Positions 1-11,296 of a stretch of 64,000 nucleotides of DNA are shown here, piece after piece. The DNA lies in NCBI RefSeq assembly GCF_963583255.1, contig NC_084809.1, positions 4,453,501 through 4,517,500 on the forward strand, written 5' to 3'. The stretch is from Pyrus communis. Lineage: Eukaryota > Streptophyta > Magnoliopsida > Rosales > Rosaceae. The notes below the pieces were generated by a model. That model did no database searches. It had not been told where the DNA came from and saw nothing but the letters and a program-made list of their open reading frames with translations. Position 1 is the stretch's first letter; every line of letters starts with the position of its first letter. The translations under genes were made by a program, and so were the position numbers.

Positions 1-10
1 GGATTCAGGC

Positions 11-92
11 CGTTGAAATTTGATCCAACAACTACAATTATTACATCTTTTAAAGGGCCCCCTGTTTGTAGCCGTTGGATCAAATTTCAACG
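11..92. repeat. Hairpin-forming repeat (MITE-like)
   Basis: Two arms at about 11-37 and 66-92 are inverted copies of each other, built around TTGAAATTTGATCCAA, with a ~28-bp loop. Related sequence occurs at 41104-41290 and 61950-62115 in this window, so it looks like a short inverted-repeat element family. The left end may be cut by the window edge. Confidence 0.6.
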
Positions 93-894
93 ACTCGGAT
101 CCTTTGCTCAGAAGGCTCAGTTTATTTGGGTCCGAAGGGGATCCGATTCCAATTTGTTGCATCTTTGGACTAGGTGACTGAGTCATGTCCTTTCAAACTT
201 TTGGCTAGGGTTTGTGATCATCAACTTGTACATGTTTGTGATGGAGATTGTCATTTGATGGTCTTTGAGATGGAAGAGGATTTGCTCTAGATCTTAGTGA
301 CTGGAGCCTTCTCATCAAGGCATCTGGACCACTGATTGGTGTGCAAGTCAAATCAGTATCTTTGGTTGTGTATGGTGGACCAAAAAAATGAATTAATGGA
401 GACCGTTGGATTCAACTTCTACGGTCCAGATGATTTGATGATGAGGATCCGGACACTTAAGGTCCGGAGCGGATTCTCTTCCCTCCGAGACCGTGTGATT
501 TACCATGGTGACTGATGGTTGCAGAAAGTGACACTAGTCTACTCTAGCAATTGACCTAACGCTACACTTCATTTGAAATTGTTAGTCTCCATCTAGCCCC
601 AAGCAACCATGACAGATTCTCGTATGTCTATGTCAATTATTACGTAATATAATTGATGAGTGAGATAGATAGATAGGAATCTCCATATTAAGTTTTTCTT
701 CCAAAATCAACTAAATTTTGCACCATCCAAATTTAGGTCAAGTACAAACTAGAACCGTCCCTGATATTTTAAGTGCGAGAGAAACTAACTAGGTTAAAGG
801 GGTTTCTTTTTTCATATACCAGAAGCTTCTTGTTGCTTTATTTTATATTACTTTCCTTATCAAATTACCAAATATATAAGAGAGGTTTAACAAA

Positions 895-1022
895 ACACTC
901 CCAGTTCATTTTTAACGAAAAACCACATTTATACTTTTCTCTGGTACTATTCACTATACATTTAAAAATGATTTTTCATTAAAAGAGAAGTTTTTTTGGA
1001 CTTTTCGTTAGTTTTCATAATA
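895..1022 (-). repeat. Dispersed ~140-bp AT-rich repeat, copy 1
   Basis: Read on the minus strand it starts GAAAACTAACGAAAAGTCC and carries a motif like TTTTTCGTTAAAA. Copies in the opposite orientation are at 20998-21143, 45716-45865 and 63650-63800. Its ends are poorly defined and I saw no coding potential. Confidence 0.6.
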
Positions 1023-2461
1023 TATAAAGGATGCAATTGAAAATAAAAGGAAAGAGATTTTATGTATGTTGCTACAAAAAATGCAGGTGGAAGTGAAAGA
1101 TACAAAAGAAGAAACAAAAAGAGAAAAGGAAAAGCAGAAGTGCAGGCTAGGTGGGTGCTTGTCATGGATGAGAACAAGGTACAGAGAGAAACATAGACCA
1201 AAAAACAAGAAGAATAACTTTCTTTCTCATCTGAATCTCAAAGAGTACTGAGAAAATTAAATTATTATCAGGAGCTGAAATTATTAATATGGTAAAAAAA
1301 GAAGAAAGAGAAGTGAATATTTGCAGGGTGAAAGCAGAGATTCTCTGTGTCTTTTGAGAAATCTTTTGCAGAGAGGAAGAAAAAAGAACAATCCATCAAT
1401 GTATTATTATGTTTACGTTTTATGTAGTAATACTTTGAGTCACTGATGATGTTAACGTTTTGTTCTTGTTATGTTCAAATTGGCTGACATCTTTGGGCTT
1501 CACTTATGCTTTTTGTTCGTGCGCTTTTGAATAGGATTCGAAATATGAAGATCTTGGAGTAAATACTTTAATCTTGGGAAATTAAAGGCTAAGTCATTTT
1601 TTAGTGCGGTTAACTATTATCTAATTTATTGATGACAGAGCATTAATTATATTGATTGCATATCGACATCATCTCAAAGTATTAATAGTATCAACAACGC
1701 ATGTGCGACCTGTCCACATTTTAATAAGTATAATTAACCGCAGTGAGAAAACCGTTTTGAAGATATGGGATAAACTTAATATAACTTTCATCATCATTGG
1801 TCATCCAGTCGTGTATCAATTTGTATGCCAAATTTTTTTGAAAATAACGAGAGGTTACAAAAAAGAAAAATGGAAAACCTTGACAATTCCAGAACTATCT
1901 TATAATGATGTACATCAAGTTTATGACCTCCGTCACGTGCAGGCTCATCCTGCACATAGAGACTGGAGAGGAATATTAGAATAAGAGAGAAATATATAGG
2001 TGCGTAGCCCCATCCTACACCCGCAAGCGCCCAAAGAAGCGGAGAATGAGAATATAACTCAAAACCACCTTCAAAAACGTCTCGGATAACCATCTTAGAC
2101 AACCACTAGTCCCACAAGCTCATACGAGAGCGGGCAAATAATAGAAGAAGACTCGAAATAGCCAAAAGAAAAACAACAAATTGAAGAAGTTGGCTACTAC
2201 TCGAAGTGGTAGAAGATCTAAGCTTCAAGCAATGGACTAAGCAGAATTGAATTTGAAGCTACCGAGATGAGTAACGACGACTTCAATTTTGCTCATATTT
2301 CCGATTCTCTCTTCAAAAATCCGTGTATGATACAATAAAGCTTCTGCCAACTGAATCTAAACAGAAAGTGTTACAAATTACAAGTGACAAAAAGCTGCAT
2401 AATATGAAACTACACTACTAAAGAGCAGCATTCGATCAAACTATAATACATCTTTTTTTTT

Positions 2462-5400
2462 TTACAACGGTGATGCAGAAGGGTTAGCGTTGGAGTTGGA
2501 TATAAGTCGGACTTCGTATAGATCATTCTCTCCCTTCCCTGCACCACAAAGTAAGTAGTATTCCAAAAAGTTCGGTGTAAGTGAAATTCAAATTGTTGAA
2601 CCCACAGGTTTCTAGTTCTACAAGTTCGAAAATTTTCATTGGACTTGAAGCATTTAGGAATAAAACTCACCAACTTCAGCTGTGATTCCTGGTCCGAAGA
2701 ATGAAGTAAACTTAGCCTAGAAATGTCAGAATTCGATTAATCAGTATGCAGCATCTTTTTCTCAAAATGCAAGGTCAAATAATTTATTATGCCGTGAAGC
2801 ACGAGCAAACTTGTAAACATTGTCTTCAAGAATAAATCTAAATATAGATAAATGCGACTATTAACAGGTGCAGCGGGACTCTGTAGACTCATAATTCCTT
2901 ACCTGTCTTTGTTCAAAATCTGACAACTGCAGAGCTTTTGCCTCAAACACCAGGACTAGAGAGTATCTACCATCTCCGGTGACCTAAGAACATACGATCA
3001 TAATTTGAGATAGTATTAGCAGTCGGGGAATAATGGTCGGTCACACTTTGATACAAAGTAACTAATAGCCTCACCACAAATTGAAAGGATTAAAACCTTA
3101 AGGATGTTACAAATGGTTGAGGTTCTTTAAGATGCAAGATACTTCAAAAATAATTGAGCAATCATATCATGTCATCAGTCTGCTCTTGTATGCGATATTT
3201 AGGAAAGAACAAATTCTCCTTTCATATAAATTCCCGAAAGAGTTTTATTTAGTGGAAGGTAATCAAAAGGATATTACAAGTAGCCACAAAAGTTGCTGTT
3301 TGCTGATACATTTCGACGCAAAAAAAAATTTTGTTTAGTAAACTCGAAAGTTTATGCGCTTGAAACCAACTGCTGGTGAGAAGCATACCTCTTCACGAAC
3401 ACTTTGGAGAGTAGGTGCACTCCTCCGAGCAATTCCTCCACCCTGAAAGGAGAACCAGGTAAACGAGAAGATGTTAAGCACAAAACAGTGCTTGAAGCGT
3501 ATATTCTTTAATGAGGCCCTCAGAATAACTGTGCACTGAGCATAAGATTATCTACATCCAAAATTCTTTTAAAAGTGAAGTGTTGTGATGACAAGTCGCT
3601 TCCAAAAAGGTACACGGAAGGCCAAACATTTCTTTCACTCTCACAGAACATTCCGAAACAAATGAATAGATGTCATAGAGTTCTTGTATTTACACGCAAA
3701 GCAGATAACGCACCTGACCATACTGGAAGATTCGTTTCAACGCCTCATCCAAATGCTGCTCATCTCCATAACGATACCTCGTAACATCATTCCTCACCTA
3801 AATCCATATATCATAACATTTGGGTAAAACAACAAAAAAGAAAAACCATGAATTGCATGCATCAGACATTCAAAGAAGTGATCCACTCTATCCATTTATG
3901 GACTTAGAACTAACCCCGAAGTTCAGAGGGGTTGATCATATTTCCCCAACATCCTATTCTATATTTTAATGATATTGATTCTCAAGCACACGTTTCTTCA
4001 AAAGATCCTTTTCCAATCACCTCCCGCCTTCGTTCAAAATTGTTATGAAGAATCACAAGAAGAAACTACAAATCTTGCCCAAAACTGCAATCACCTAAAT
4101 ATATATGGGACAATACTACTAATGAACGACACGTTACTGGCACATACAGTCCAAGGTTTTCGAGGGTTGATGCAATAAATTTACGACACCTTATATAAAC
4201 CATTACAACATCTATTTTCTTACATTACCACGTCTTTTATGTCACAAACGAGGCAGTTCAATCTAATTACCTGTGTAAGGATTGGGGTGGCACTTGTTTC
4301 CCTTAATTGTAGCGCATCCAAATAAGTCAAGCATGGCACTGGCTTTAGTTCTGCATACTGCAAAACAGAATAACGGAACACGATGATGCAAATAGATACA
4401 CAAAATACTTCCAGTCACGAAATAAACAAAGCCGAAGTTTGTCTAAATAGCAGAGCAAGAACCTAGGTGTGAACTTGTTTTGAGAATCAAAGCAAATTAT
4501 CTAGACAAAACGTTCATGAAACAAATCAACATCTACTAATCCGCATCATCGCACGGACAACATTTGAAGCGGGCAGTAGCCTGCATTATAACTTGTACAC
4601 AAGATAATGGCTTTGGTAATTAGTGTTACCTTGAAAGCCATACCAATGATTGCAAGAGGGAAGCCGTATGTGAGCATCAATGCCGACCATTCGGACCCAG
4701 GAAGGATATTAAAATACGCTCCGAAACCATACCTGTTCGAAATCCATCACAACCACATGAATTAATTACGAAAAAACATGTAAGAATCAAAATATGCTCA
4801 AAAAATTTACAAACTTGATGCTGCGATAAAGTACTCACGACAGGAGTGAAACCCCAACACCCAGACCAATAACCCCAAACGAAACCTGCAAACACCACAC
4901 AAGAAAAACTACATGATACAAGTATACATATTCATATCTACATAAACAACTTATATTAGAATCCTCGAATCTTTCCAAAAATATGCACGAAATAGAACTG
5001 GTTACAATTTTCTTTTATAAAAAGTAGAACTGAATGGACACTAAACGGACAATAAAGTGACACTACACTTGTTTATTACATATCCCATCAATTATATTTT
5101 TGTTTTTAAAGTTTGCAACCAATTTTATATGTGCATATTTTGTTTCGCAGACGATTGGCACGTACCTCTCGCACGTGTGTGAATGAAATAAGAGGAAGGT
5201 AAAGAAGAGCAGAGGGTACCTTAGCAAGGGAGAACTGGTCGTCGGGAACGATGGCTTTGCCGGCGGCAGAGGAGGAGGTGACGGTGGAAGGCTGAGTGGA
5301 AGAGTCGGCGGCTCTCTGGATGGTCAGTTTGGGCTTGGACTTCCAGAGTTGGTGGGCTCTGCGTCCAATGGGATCCAGGTGGATGAGGAAGCTGGTGATG

Positions 5401-5534
5401 GGCCTTGATGAGGATGAGGCAGTGTTATGGTGGCGCAGAGAGAGAAAGCGGCTGCGGTTGACGTCATGATGGCGGCAGGAGCTGCTGCTTCCTCTTGCAG
5501 TTGCAGTTGGAGTAGATAGTGCTTGCGTTGCCAT
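2462..5534 (-). CDS. Chloroplast DUF2854 (slr0575-like) thylakoid membrane protein
   Basis: Reconstructed nine-exon gene: 5220-5534, 4839-4885, 4630-4732, 4271-4357, 3714-3797, 3389-3442, 2903-2983, 2671-2716 and 2462-2538. All introns are GT-AG, phase closes throughout, and the product is 297 aa. The start chosen is the ATG ending at 5534 (MATQALS). A longer in-frame ATG ten codons upstream is possible, but the Ala/Ser/Thr/Arg-rich stretch from the chosen Met looks like a transit peptide of ~75-90 residues. After it come two hydrophobic segments (about 106-127 and 134-155) around a YGFGAYF/LPGSEW motif, then a soluble part with YAELKPVPCLTYLDA. This matches the cyanobacterial and plastid DUF2854 family, of unknown biochemical role and annotated as thylakoid membrane protein. 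Family assignment is by recognition; function is not established. No neighbour is related. Confidence 0.85.
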
Positions 5535-5783
5535 TGGATTCTCTCCCTCACTCTCCTTCCTCAAAGATTCAGACTTTGAGAGAAAGCTTCAGTAGTTTTG
5601 CTGGTTACTCCCAACCGCCAAATTTCTGATTACGTGTCCTCATGTTATCCATTTTATTTTGCTTTTTTAGATAACTTGTAAAAATACAATTTGACTACAA
5701 ATTTAAAAGTACTTCTGAATGGAAAAAGCTTTTTTTGAATTATTTTTCTACCTTCTAATAAGAGTACCCTGTAACAAAAAAAA

Positions 5784-5788
<5 letters not shown>

Positions 5789-5832
<44 letters not shown>
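5789..5832. repeat. (AT)n microsatellite
   Basis: About 44 bases of uninterrupted AT/TA dinucleotide repeat, preceded by a poly-A tract. Likely length-polymorphic. Confidence 0.95.
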
Positions 5833-5833
<1 letters not shown>

Positions 5834-6037
5834 GAACTCCAGTGTTTTATACCGCAAAATAGTCATGAACAAATGAAAAAAACTTCAAGGCCTGACCAAG
5901 AATTCGAGATAGATCAAGAGACATGAAAATCATTTATATAAGTTCCAAAAGCCGTTCAGAAACAACTATGACCAATGCTCATCCCATAATTTACATTTCC
6001 CATTACAAAAAAAATTATGATCCAACTATTCGCTACT

Positions 6038-6097
6038 GATACTACGATCTAGTGATATTTCTCTTCACTTGTGAGTGACTAGTCTTATGTTCGTATC
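6038..6097 (+). repeat. SINE-like fragment split by the copia insertion
   Basis: The stretch with GATCTAGTGATATTTCTCTT and CTTATGTTCG resembles the 5' part of the SINE-like copies at 20305-20469 and 21328-21455. The copia element is inserted directly after GTATC (6093-6097). Sequence after the duplicate GTATC (11112-11116) may continue the repeat but is diverged. Confidence 0.45.
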
Positions 6098-6428
6098 TAT
6101 GGACAATTTTATGTATATATCATGTATAAAATAGTTTACAAGATCAACCATAAATAGGAGAGGAATACAAGAAAGAAAGTGGAGGAATGGTGCGGACAGG
6201 GATGGCAACTCAGCAAGCATGAGTGAAGACCTGACCTCCACTATCTCTAACTTAAACTAATACCTAGCTTTACATGATGAGGGAATATTGCTCTTAAATA
6301 AGCCTAAAGTAAACAAACAAGCAGCTAACCCTAGCCGAAAGTAAGATGACAATGAGTTGTTATCCATCACCAACTAAACAATGACAACTAGACAAACCCT
6401 ACCACCAATAATAATAGATACTTCAATA
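6098..6428 (-). repeat. 3' LTR of copia element
   Basis: 331-bp terminal repeat next to the polypurine tract, nearly identical to 10781-11111. On plus it begins TATGGACA and ends CTTCAATA. Confidence 0.95.
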
Positions 6429-6435
6429 CTCCCCC

Positions 6436-9400
6436 TCAAGCTGGATCGAGAGTTCTTCTGGATCCAAGCTTGAAGAGAAGACGATCAAGTTGTGCAAAAG
6501 GCAGAAGCTTGGTGAACACATCGGCAAGTTGATCACTGGAACGAACAAATACAGTTTGTAATAGCTTGGACTGAACTTGGTTGCGAACGAAATGACAGTC
6601 AACCTCGATGTGCTTTGTGCGTTCATGGAAGACGGGGTTGGCAGCAATATGCATTGCTGCTTGATTGTCACAGTGAAAAAGAATTGGTTTGGAGGAGATG
6701 ATTTCAAGATCACGTAGCAACCTCTTTAGCCAAATTAGTTCGCATGCAGTCGATGCCATTACACGGTACTCAGCTTCTGCGCTTGACCGAGCTACAACAG
6801 ATTGCTTTTTGCTCTTCCACGTAACAAGGTTACCACCAACAAGAGTGCAGTAACCAGTTGTGGATTTGCGATCAAGGACATTGCCTGCCCAATCAGAGTC
6901 TGTGTATCCTTCAATGGTGAAGTGTCCGTTGTTTTGCATGAAAATCCCAGTTGATATTGAGCTTTTCAAGTATCGAAGGATCCTTTTAACTAGTTGCAAA
7001 TGATGAGATGAGGGAGAATGCATGAACTGGCTGACAAAGCTAACAGCATAAGCAATGTCAGGTCGGGTTATAGTCAAATAGATAAGTTTTCCTACCAACC
7101 TTTGATACTCCGATGCATTTTCAAGCTGGATGCCTGAGGTTTCATCCTTGAAATTTGTTGGTAGTGGTGTTTTGGCAGGCTTGCAATGCATCATATTTGC
7201 TTCTTCTAAAAGATCTAGAACGTACTTTTGTTGATTTAGAAACAAACCAGTTGGAGATTGATCCATTTCGATTCCAAGAAAGTATCGAAGTCTGCCAAGA
7301 TCTTTGATTTTGAAGGTTGAATGTAATGTGGCTTTGAAAGCAGTTATTTCTTCTGGATTATCTCCCGTGACAATAAGATCATCAACATAAACAAGTACCA
7401 CCAATCTTCCATGCGTACCAATCCTAGTGAACATTGAAGAATCTGCATTGCTTCGTTTAAAGCCGGATGACATAAGGACAGAACTAAGTTTTGAGTACCA
7501 AGCCCTTGGAGATTGCTTGAGACCGTAAATAGCCTTGTGAAGCTTGCAGGCTATTCCTTGTTCCTTCTCTCGTTCATGACCAGGTGGTAGTCGCATGTAT
7601 ACCTCTTCTTCTAACTCTCCATGTAGGAAGGCATTTTTTACATCCATTTGATGTAGAGACCAGTTTGAATTGATAGCCACCGAAAGAAGCACTCTAACTG
7701 TGTTCATCTTTGCCACAGGGGCAAAGGTTTCTTTGTAATCTGCTCCGAAGGTTTGTGTGAAGCCCCTTGCAACTAACCTTGCCTTGTGCCGCTCTATGTT
7801 TCCATCTGAGTGAAATTTGGTCTTATAAATCCATCTTGCCCCAACCACACGTTGACCTTTTGGCAGAGAAACAATGCTCCAAGTTTGATTTTCATCAAGT
7901 GCCTTCAGTTCTTCAAGCATGGCTTGCCTCCATACAGGAGATTGGTGTGCCTCTTCCAAGGATCGAGGCTCAGAATTTTGGGATAACTTGGTCACAAAGA
8001 CAGCATGAGATGGAGAGCTCTTGCTATGAAAAACCATTTGTCCAATAGGATGTCTAGGCGTGTAGATTTCAAAATCATCAAGCCTGGCTGGAGGTTGTCT
8101 GTTTCGAGAAGGATTCCTTCGTGGAGGAGGAGGTTGTTCAAGTTGAGGCTCTCTCCTTTCGAGAATGACTTCTTCATTATCTGCTTCCATACTTTCAGGA
8201 GCTGGCTCTATCTCAACAGCTTCATTTTGCGGTGTTGACAGCCTTGTATCATCAAGGAAGAGAGGGGTAGGAAACACTTCATATGAGAGCTCCCCCTGAG
8301 GTTCATCATCATGCATTTGAAAGAAGGAGTAAGTTTCATCAAAACGCACATCCCTGGATACACATACCTTTCTGGTCTTAGAGTCGTAGCATTTGTATCC
8401 CTTTTGGGAAGTTGAGTAACCTACGAATGCACATTTGATAGCCCTTGGATCAAGTTTATCTCGGTGAATAGTTTGAATGTGCACATAGCATACACATCCA
8501 AACACACGGAGATGACTTATGTCAATTTCTCTCCCCTTGAGAATTTGGTAAGGAGATTTGAACTTCAAGATTCTACTAGGAAGGCGATTGATGATGTATG
8601 CAGCGGTTTGTATAGCTTGAGACCAGAACTTCTTTGGAACTTTTGCTTGTAACATTAGTGATCGTGTTTTTTCAAGCAAATCTCGGTTCTTTTTTTCTGA
8701 AATGCCATTTTGTTGTGGCGTTCCTACACAACTTGTTTGTTGCAAAATTCCATGCTCACTTAAGTAAGTTGTCATGGTTTTGGAAGTGTACTCAGACCCA
8801 TTATCAGACCTTAAGATGCCAATTTTAGAGTTAAAATGATTTTGAATTAATTTATGAAAATTTTTGAAACACTGGAAAGCTTCATGCTTGAATTTAAGTA
8901 AATACACAAAAGTAGTTCTAGAGAAATCATCAATGAACGATATGTAAAATCTGTAACCATCAAAGGACTCTAAGGTGGCAGGTCCCCAAATGTCAGAATG
9001 GACTATTTCAAAGGCTTTGGTAGCTCTAGAGAGAGAGTGGGGAAAGGGTAACCTGGTGAACTTAGATTTTTGACAAACTTCACAATCTGGAATCACTTTA
9101 CAGAAACTAGGAAAAAGAAAAGACATAACATGTGAAGAAGGGTGAGCTAATCTCATGTGCCACAGCTGCTCCTTGTTTACAGTGCTTGAGTTTACGTAGA
9201 AACTTTTTGGGAAACTTGAAGAGAATTTGACATAGTACAGTCCATTGAGGAAGAACCCTTTACCAATCGTTTCCTTCAAAACTTGGTCCTGGAAAATCAC
9301 ATAGTGAGTTGAAAAAATTGCAAGACAATTTAGCAAATGTGTTATTTTTCCTACTGACAATAGTTTGAAAGGAAAAGAAGGGACATGCATGACAAGGGAT

Positions 9401-10698
9401 TCTTTTGGACTCGAGAAGATTTTGAGTTTCCCTCTGCCTACTATACGAACTTTGGTGCCATTAGCTACGGAGACAAAAGAAGGAGTGGAAAAGTTTTGAA
9501 AATCATTTAGTAAAGATGCATCGTTAGTCATGTGATCTGAAGCTCCTGAGTCAACTATCCAAAAATCACAACTACTACTAAGATCCAAAGCAGTGGAGAT
9601 AGTTGCAATAATACCTGGCATGTCATTTTGTGACACTGAGTTTGATTGTTCGAGGAAGCCAGCAAACTTGCCGAGCATGGCTGAAGGAGTTTCATGATTT
9701 GTTGCTCCTTGTTTCTGTTGCAAGAAGTTAGCGAATTCATTTATGAGAGCAATGGGACTAGAGGAAGAGTTTATCACATTATTGGAGACATTGTCGCAAA
9801 CAAGATTTCCTCTAGGAGTGTAGGCAGGCTTCATTTGGTTTCTTGGTGCTCTTCCATCGTCATTGAACTTAGGTTTAAGTTCAGGATAAAGAATCCAGCA
9901 CTTCTCTTTTATGTGTCCAATACCTGTACGACCTATCTTCACACAGTGAGAACACTTTAAGTCTGGTCGTTTTCCCTTGTATGGTCTGGAGAAGGTGAAG
10001 GCTCTTGCTTCTGATGGCCTAAAATTTGATTCTCCAACGACTATGTCTGCGTTCATGACCTTCTTTCTTACTTCTTCACGTTGAATAACGTTGCAGACCA
10101 TCTGTAAAGTGGGAAGTTCAGGTGTCATTAAGAGATGGCTTCTAAGGTCTTCATAATCTGGTCCAATGCTGGCAAGCAACTGGAACACTTTGTCTTCTTC
10201 AGCACGCTTTAAAAGAATGGTTGTGTCCGTGGTATGAGGTCTGTAGAGATCCAATTCATTCCATTTGGCCTTCAAGTTGCCAAGATGTTGAACAAAAGAG
10301 AGATTTCCCTGTTGTAATTCCGTAAGATCTTTCTTCAGCTGAAATACTCGCGCAGCATTGTTTAGATCTCCATACATGTCTCGTACGGAATTCCAAAGTT
10401 GGTGAGATGATACTGAGTAGCTGAAAATCTCAGCCATCTTTGGTTCCATAGAGTTTAACAGCCAAGACATGATAAGTTGATCTTGGGATACCCATGCTGC
10501 ATAATCCGGTGCAGTTGTTTCGGGGATGATGTCATCCTTTTGAATGAATGGGAGCTTTCCATGTCCTCCAAGAGCGAGAGAAATAGCTCGTGACCAAGGC
10601 AGGTAGTTGAATTCGTTTAGAAGCACAGAGCTCAAACGTTGAATTGGATTGGTATCCATGGTTTCGTTTTTTGAAGTTTTTTCTGCTGGTATGGCCAT
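6436..10698 (-). CDS. Copia Gag-Pol polyprotein, uninterrupted
   Basis: A single 1420-aa frame without stops. Order, with rough residue positions: Gag (UBN2-type, 30-230); zinc knuckle near 248; aspartic protease with WIVDSGASDHMT near 382; GAG-pre-integrase with LWHMRLAHP and an HHCC zinc region; integrase with HSDIWGP near 567, SDNGSEY near 630 and GTPQQNGISEKKNR near 665; reverse transcriptase with QMDVKNAFLHG and YVDD near 1103; RNase H with GYTDSDWAG near 1267 and HCDNQAA near 1344. This protease-integrase-RT-RNase H order defines Ty1/copia. All catalytic motifs that I can see are present. The zinc knuckle is odd: the spacing is CX2CX9HX4C rather than CX2CX4HX4C, as if five residues were inserted. 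The stop codon overlaps the start of the polypurine tract. There is no envelope gene. Confidence 0.95.
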   Translation of the reverse strand: MAIPAEKTSKNETMDTNPIQRLSSVLLNEFNYLPWSRAISLALGGHGKLPFIQKDDIIPETTAPDYAAWVSQDQLIMSWLLNSMEPKMAEIFSYSVSSHQLWNSVRDMYGDLNNAARVFQLKKDLTELQQGNLSFVQHLGNLKAKWNELDLYRPHTTDTTILLKRAEEDKVFQLLASIGPDYEDLRSHLLMTPELPTLQMVCNVIQREEVRKKVMNADIVVGESNFRPSEARAFTFSRPYKGKRPDLKCSHCVKIGRTGIGHIKEKCWILYPELKPKFNDDGRAPRNQMKPAYTPRGNLVCDNVSNNVINSSSSPIALINEFANFLQQKQGATNHETPSAMLGKFAGFLEQSNSVSQNDMPGIIATISTALDLSSSCDFWIVDSGASDHMTNDASLLNDFQNFSTPSFVSVANGTKVRIVGRGKLKIFSSPKESLVMHVPSFPFKLLSVGKITHLLNCLAIFSTHYVIFQDQVLKETIGKGFFLNGLYYVKFSSSFPKSFYVNSSTVNKEQLWHMRLAHPSSHVMSFLFPSFCKVIPDCEVCQKSKFTRLPFPHSLSRATKAFEIVHSDIWGPATLESFDGYRFYISFIDDFSRTTFVYLLKFKHEAFQCFKNFHKLIQNHFNSKIGILRSDNGSEYTSKTMTTYLSEHGILQQTSCVGTPQQNGISEKKNRDLLEKTRSLMLQAKVPKKFWSQAIQTAAYIINRLPSRILKFKSPYQILKGREIDISHLRVFGCVCYVHIQTIHRDKLDPRAIKCAFVGYSTSQKGYKCYDSKTRKVCVSRDVRFDETYSFFQMHDDEPQGELSYEVFPTPLFLDDTRLSTPQNEAVEIEPAPESMEADNEEVILERREPQLEQPPPPRRNPSRNRQPPARLDDFEIYTPRHPIGQMVFHSKSSPSHAVFVTKLSQNSEPRSLEEAHQSPVWRQAMLEELKALDENQTWSIVSLPKGQRVVGARWIYKTKFHSDGNIERHKARLVARGFTQTFGADYKETFAPVAKMNTVRVLLSVAINSNWSLHQMDVKNAFLHGELEEEVYMRLPPGHEREKEQGIACKLHKAIYGLKQSPRAWYSKLSSVLMSSGFKRSNADSSMFTRIGTHGRLVVLVYVDDLIVTGDNPEEITAFKATLHSTFKIKDLGRLRYFLGIEMDQSPTGLFLNQQKYVLDLLEEANMMHCKPAKTPLPTNFKDETSGIQLENASEYQRLVGKLIYLTITRPDIAYAVSFVSQFMHSPSSHHLQLVKRILRYLKSSISTGIFMQNNGHFTIEGYTDSDWAGNVLDRKSTTGYCTLVGGNLVTWKSKKQSVVARSSAEAEYRVMASTACELIWLKRLLRDLEIISSKPILFHCDNQAAMHIAANPVFHERTKHIEVDCHFVRNQVQSKLLQTVFVRSSDQLADVFTKLLPFAQLDRLLFKLGSRRTLDPA

Positions 10699-10768
10699 AA
10701 TGGCTCAACTGGTTTGGATTTGGTGGGTTTTTCGGAAGAACACAGAAGCAGGTCCAAGAGGAATCACT

Positions 10769-10780
10769 GCTCTGATACCA
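10769..10780 (-). other. Primer-binding site
   Basis: Minus strand TGGTATCAGAGC, the usual plant copia primer-binding site complementary to the 3' end of initiator tRNA-Met. It lies directly against the 5' LTR. Confidence 0.9.
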
Positions 10781-11111
10781 TATGGACAATTTTATGTATA
10801 TATCATGTATAAAATAGTTTACAAGATCAACCATAAATAGGAGAGGAATACAAGAAAGAAAGTGGAGGAATGGTGCGGATAGGGATGGCAGCTCAGCAAG
10901 CATGAGTGAAGACCTGACCTCCACTATCTCTAACTTAAACTAATACCTAGCTTTACATGATGAGGGAATATTGCTCTTAAATAAGCCTAAAGTAAACAAA
11001 CAAGCAGCTAACCCTAGCCGAAAGTAAGATGACAATGAGTTGTTATCCATCACCAACTAAACAATGACAACTAGACAAACCCTACCACCAATAATAATAG
11101 ATACTTCAATA
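10781..11111 (-). repeat. 5' LTR of copia element
   Basis: 331-bp terminal repeat next to the primer-binding site. It would carry the element's promoter on the minus strand. Same ends as the other LTR. Confidence 0.95.
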
Positions 11112-11296
11112 GTATCTCTGAATAACGAGTTCACTGCCAATTTATTTTCTCACCCCTCATACCGTAAATACATCGCTTTATAAAAAAACAACCATTAAAC
11201 TTTCATAACCACAACCTGAGGCAGCGCGCCAATTTTTCAATATCACTTCCCCTTCGAATCAGAACTGTCGTAAAGAGCGAAATTCGAACTAGGAAA

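Larger units (their letters stand above)
1..2461. other. Intergenic region, no gene recognised
   Basis: AT-rich DNA with no frame that I can connect to a protein family. It holds a small hairpin repeat at the left edge (11-92) and one copy of a dispersed ~130-bp repeat near 895-1022. The short frames present do not show splice signals or codon patterns that would make them credible exons. Confidence 0.6.
5535..6097. other. Upstream region of the DUF2854 gene
   Basis: Holds the putative promoter of the minus-strand DUF2854 gene, an (AT)n tract at about 5789-5832 and, at its end, a SINE-like fragment interrupted by the copia element. No coding frame supported. Confidence 0.6.
6098..11111 (-). 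mobile_element. Intact Ty1/copia LTR retrotransposon
   Basis: Complete element read on the minus strand. LTRs of 331 bp lie at 10781-11111 (5') and 6098-6428 (3') and differ at only two positions that I could find (6197 versus 10880, 6208 versus 10891), so insertion is recent. A 5-bp target duplication GTATC flanks it (6093-6097 and 11112-11116). The primer-binding site TGGTATCAGAGC (10769-10780 on plus) matches the initiator-Met tRNA type and abuts the LTR. A polypurine tract, AGGGGGAGT on minus, sits at 6429-6438. With this target duplication the element ends are TAT...ATA rather than the standard TG...CA, which lies two or three bases inside each LTR. The internal region is filled by one gag-pol frame. 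Confidence 0.95.
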
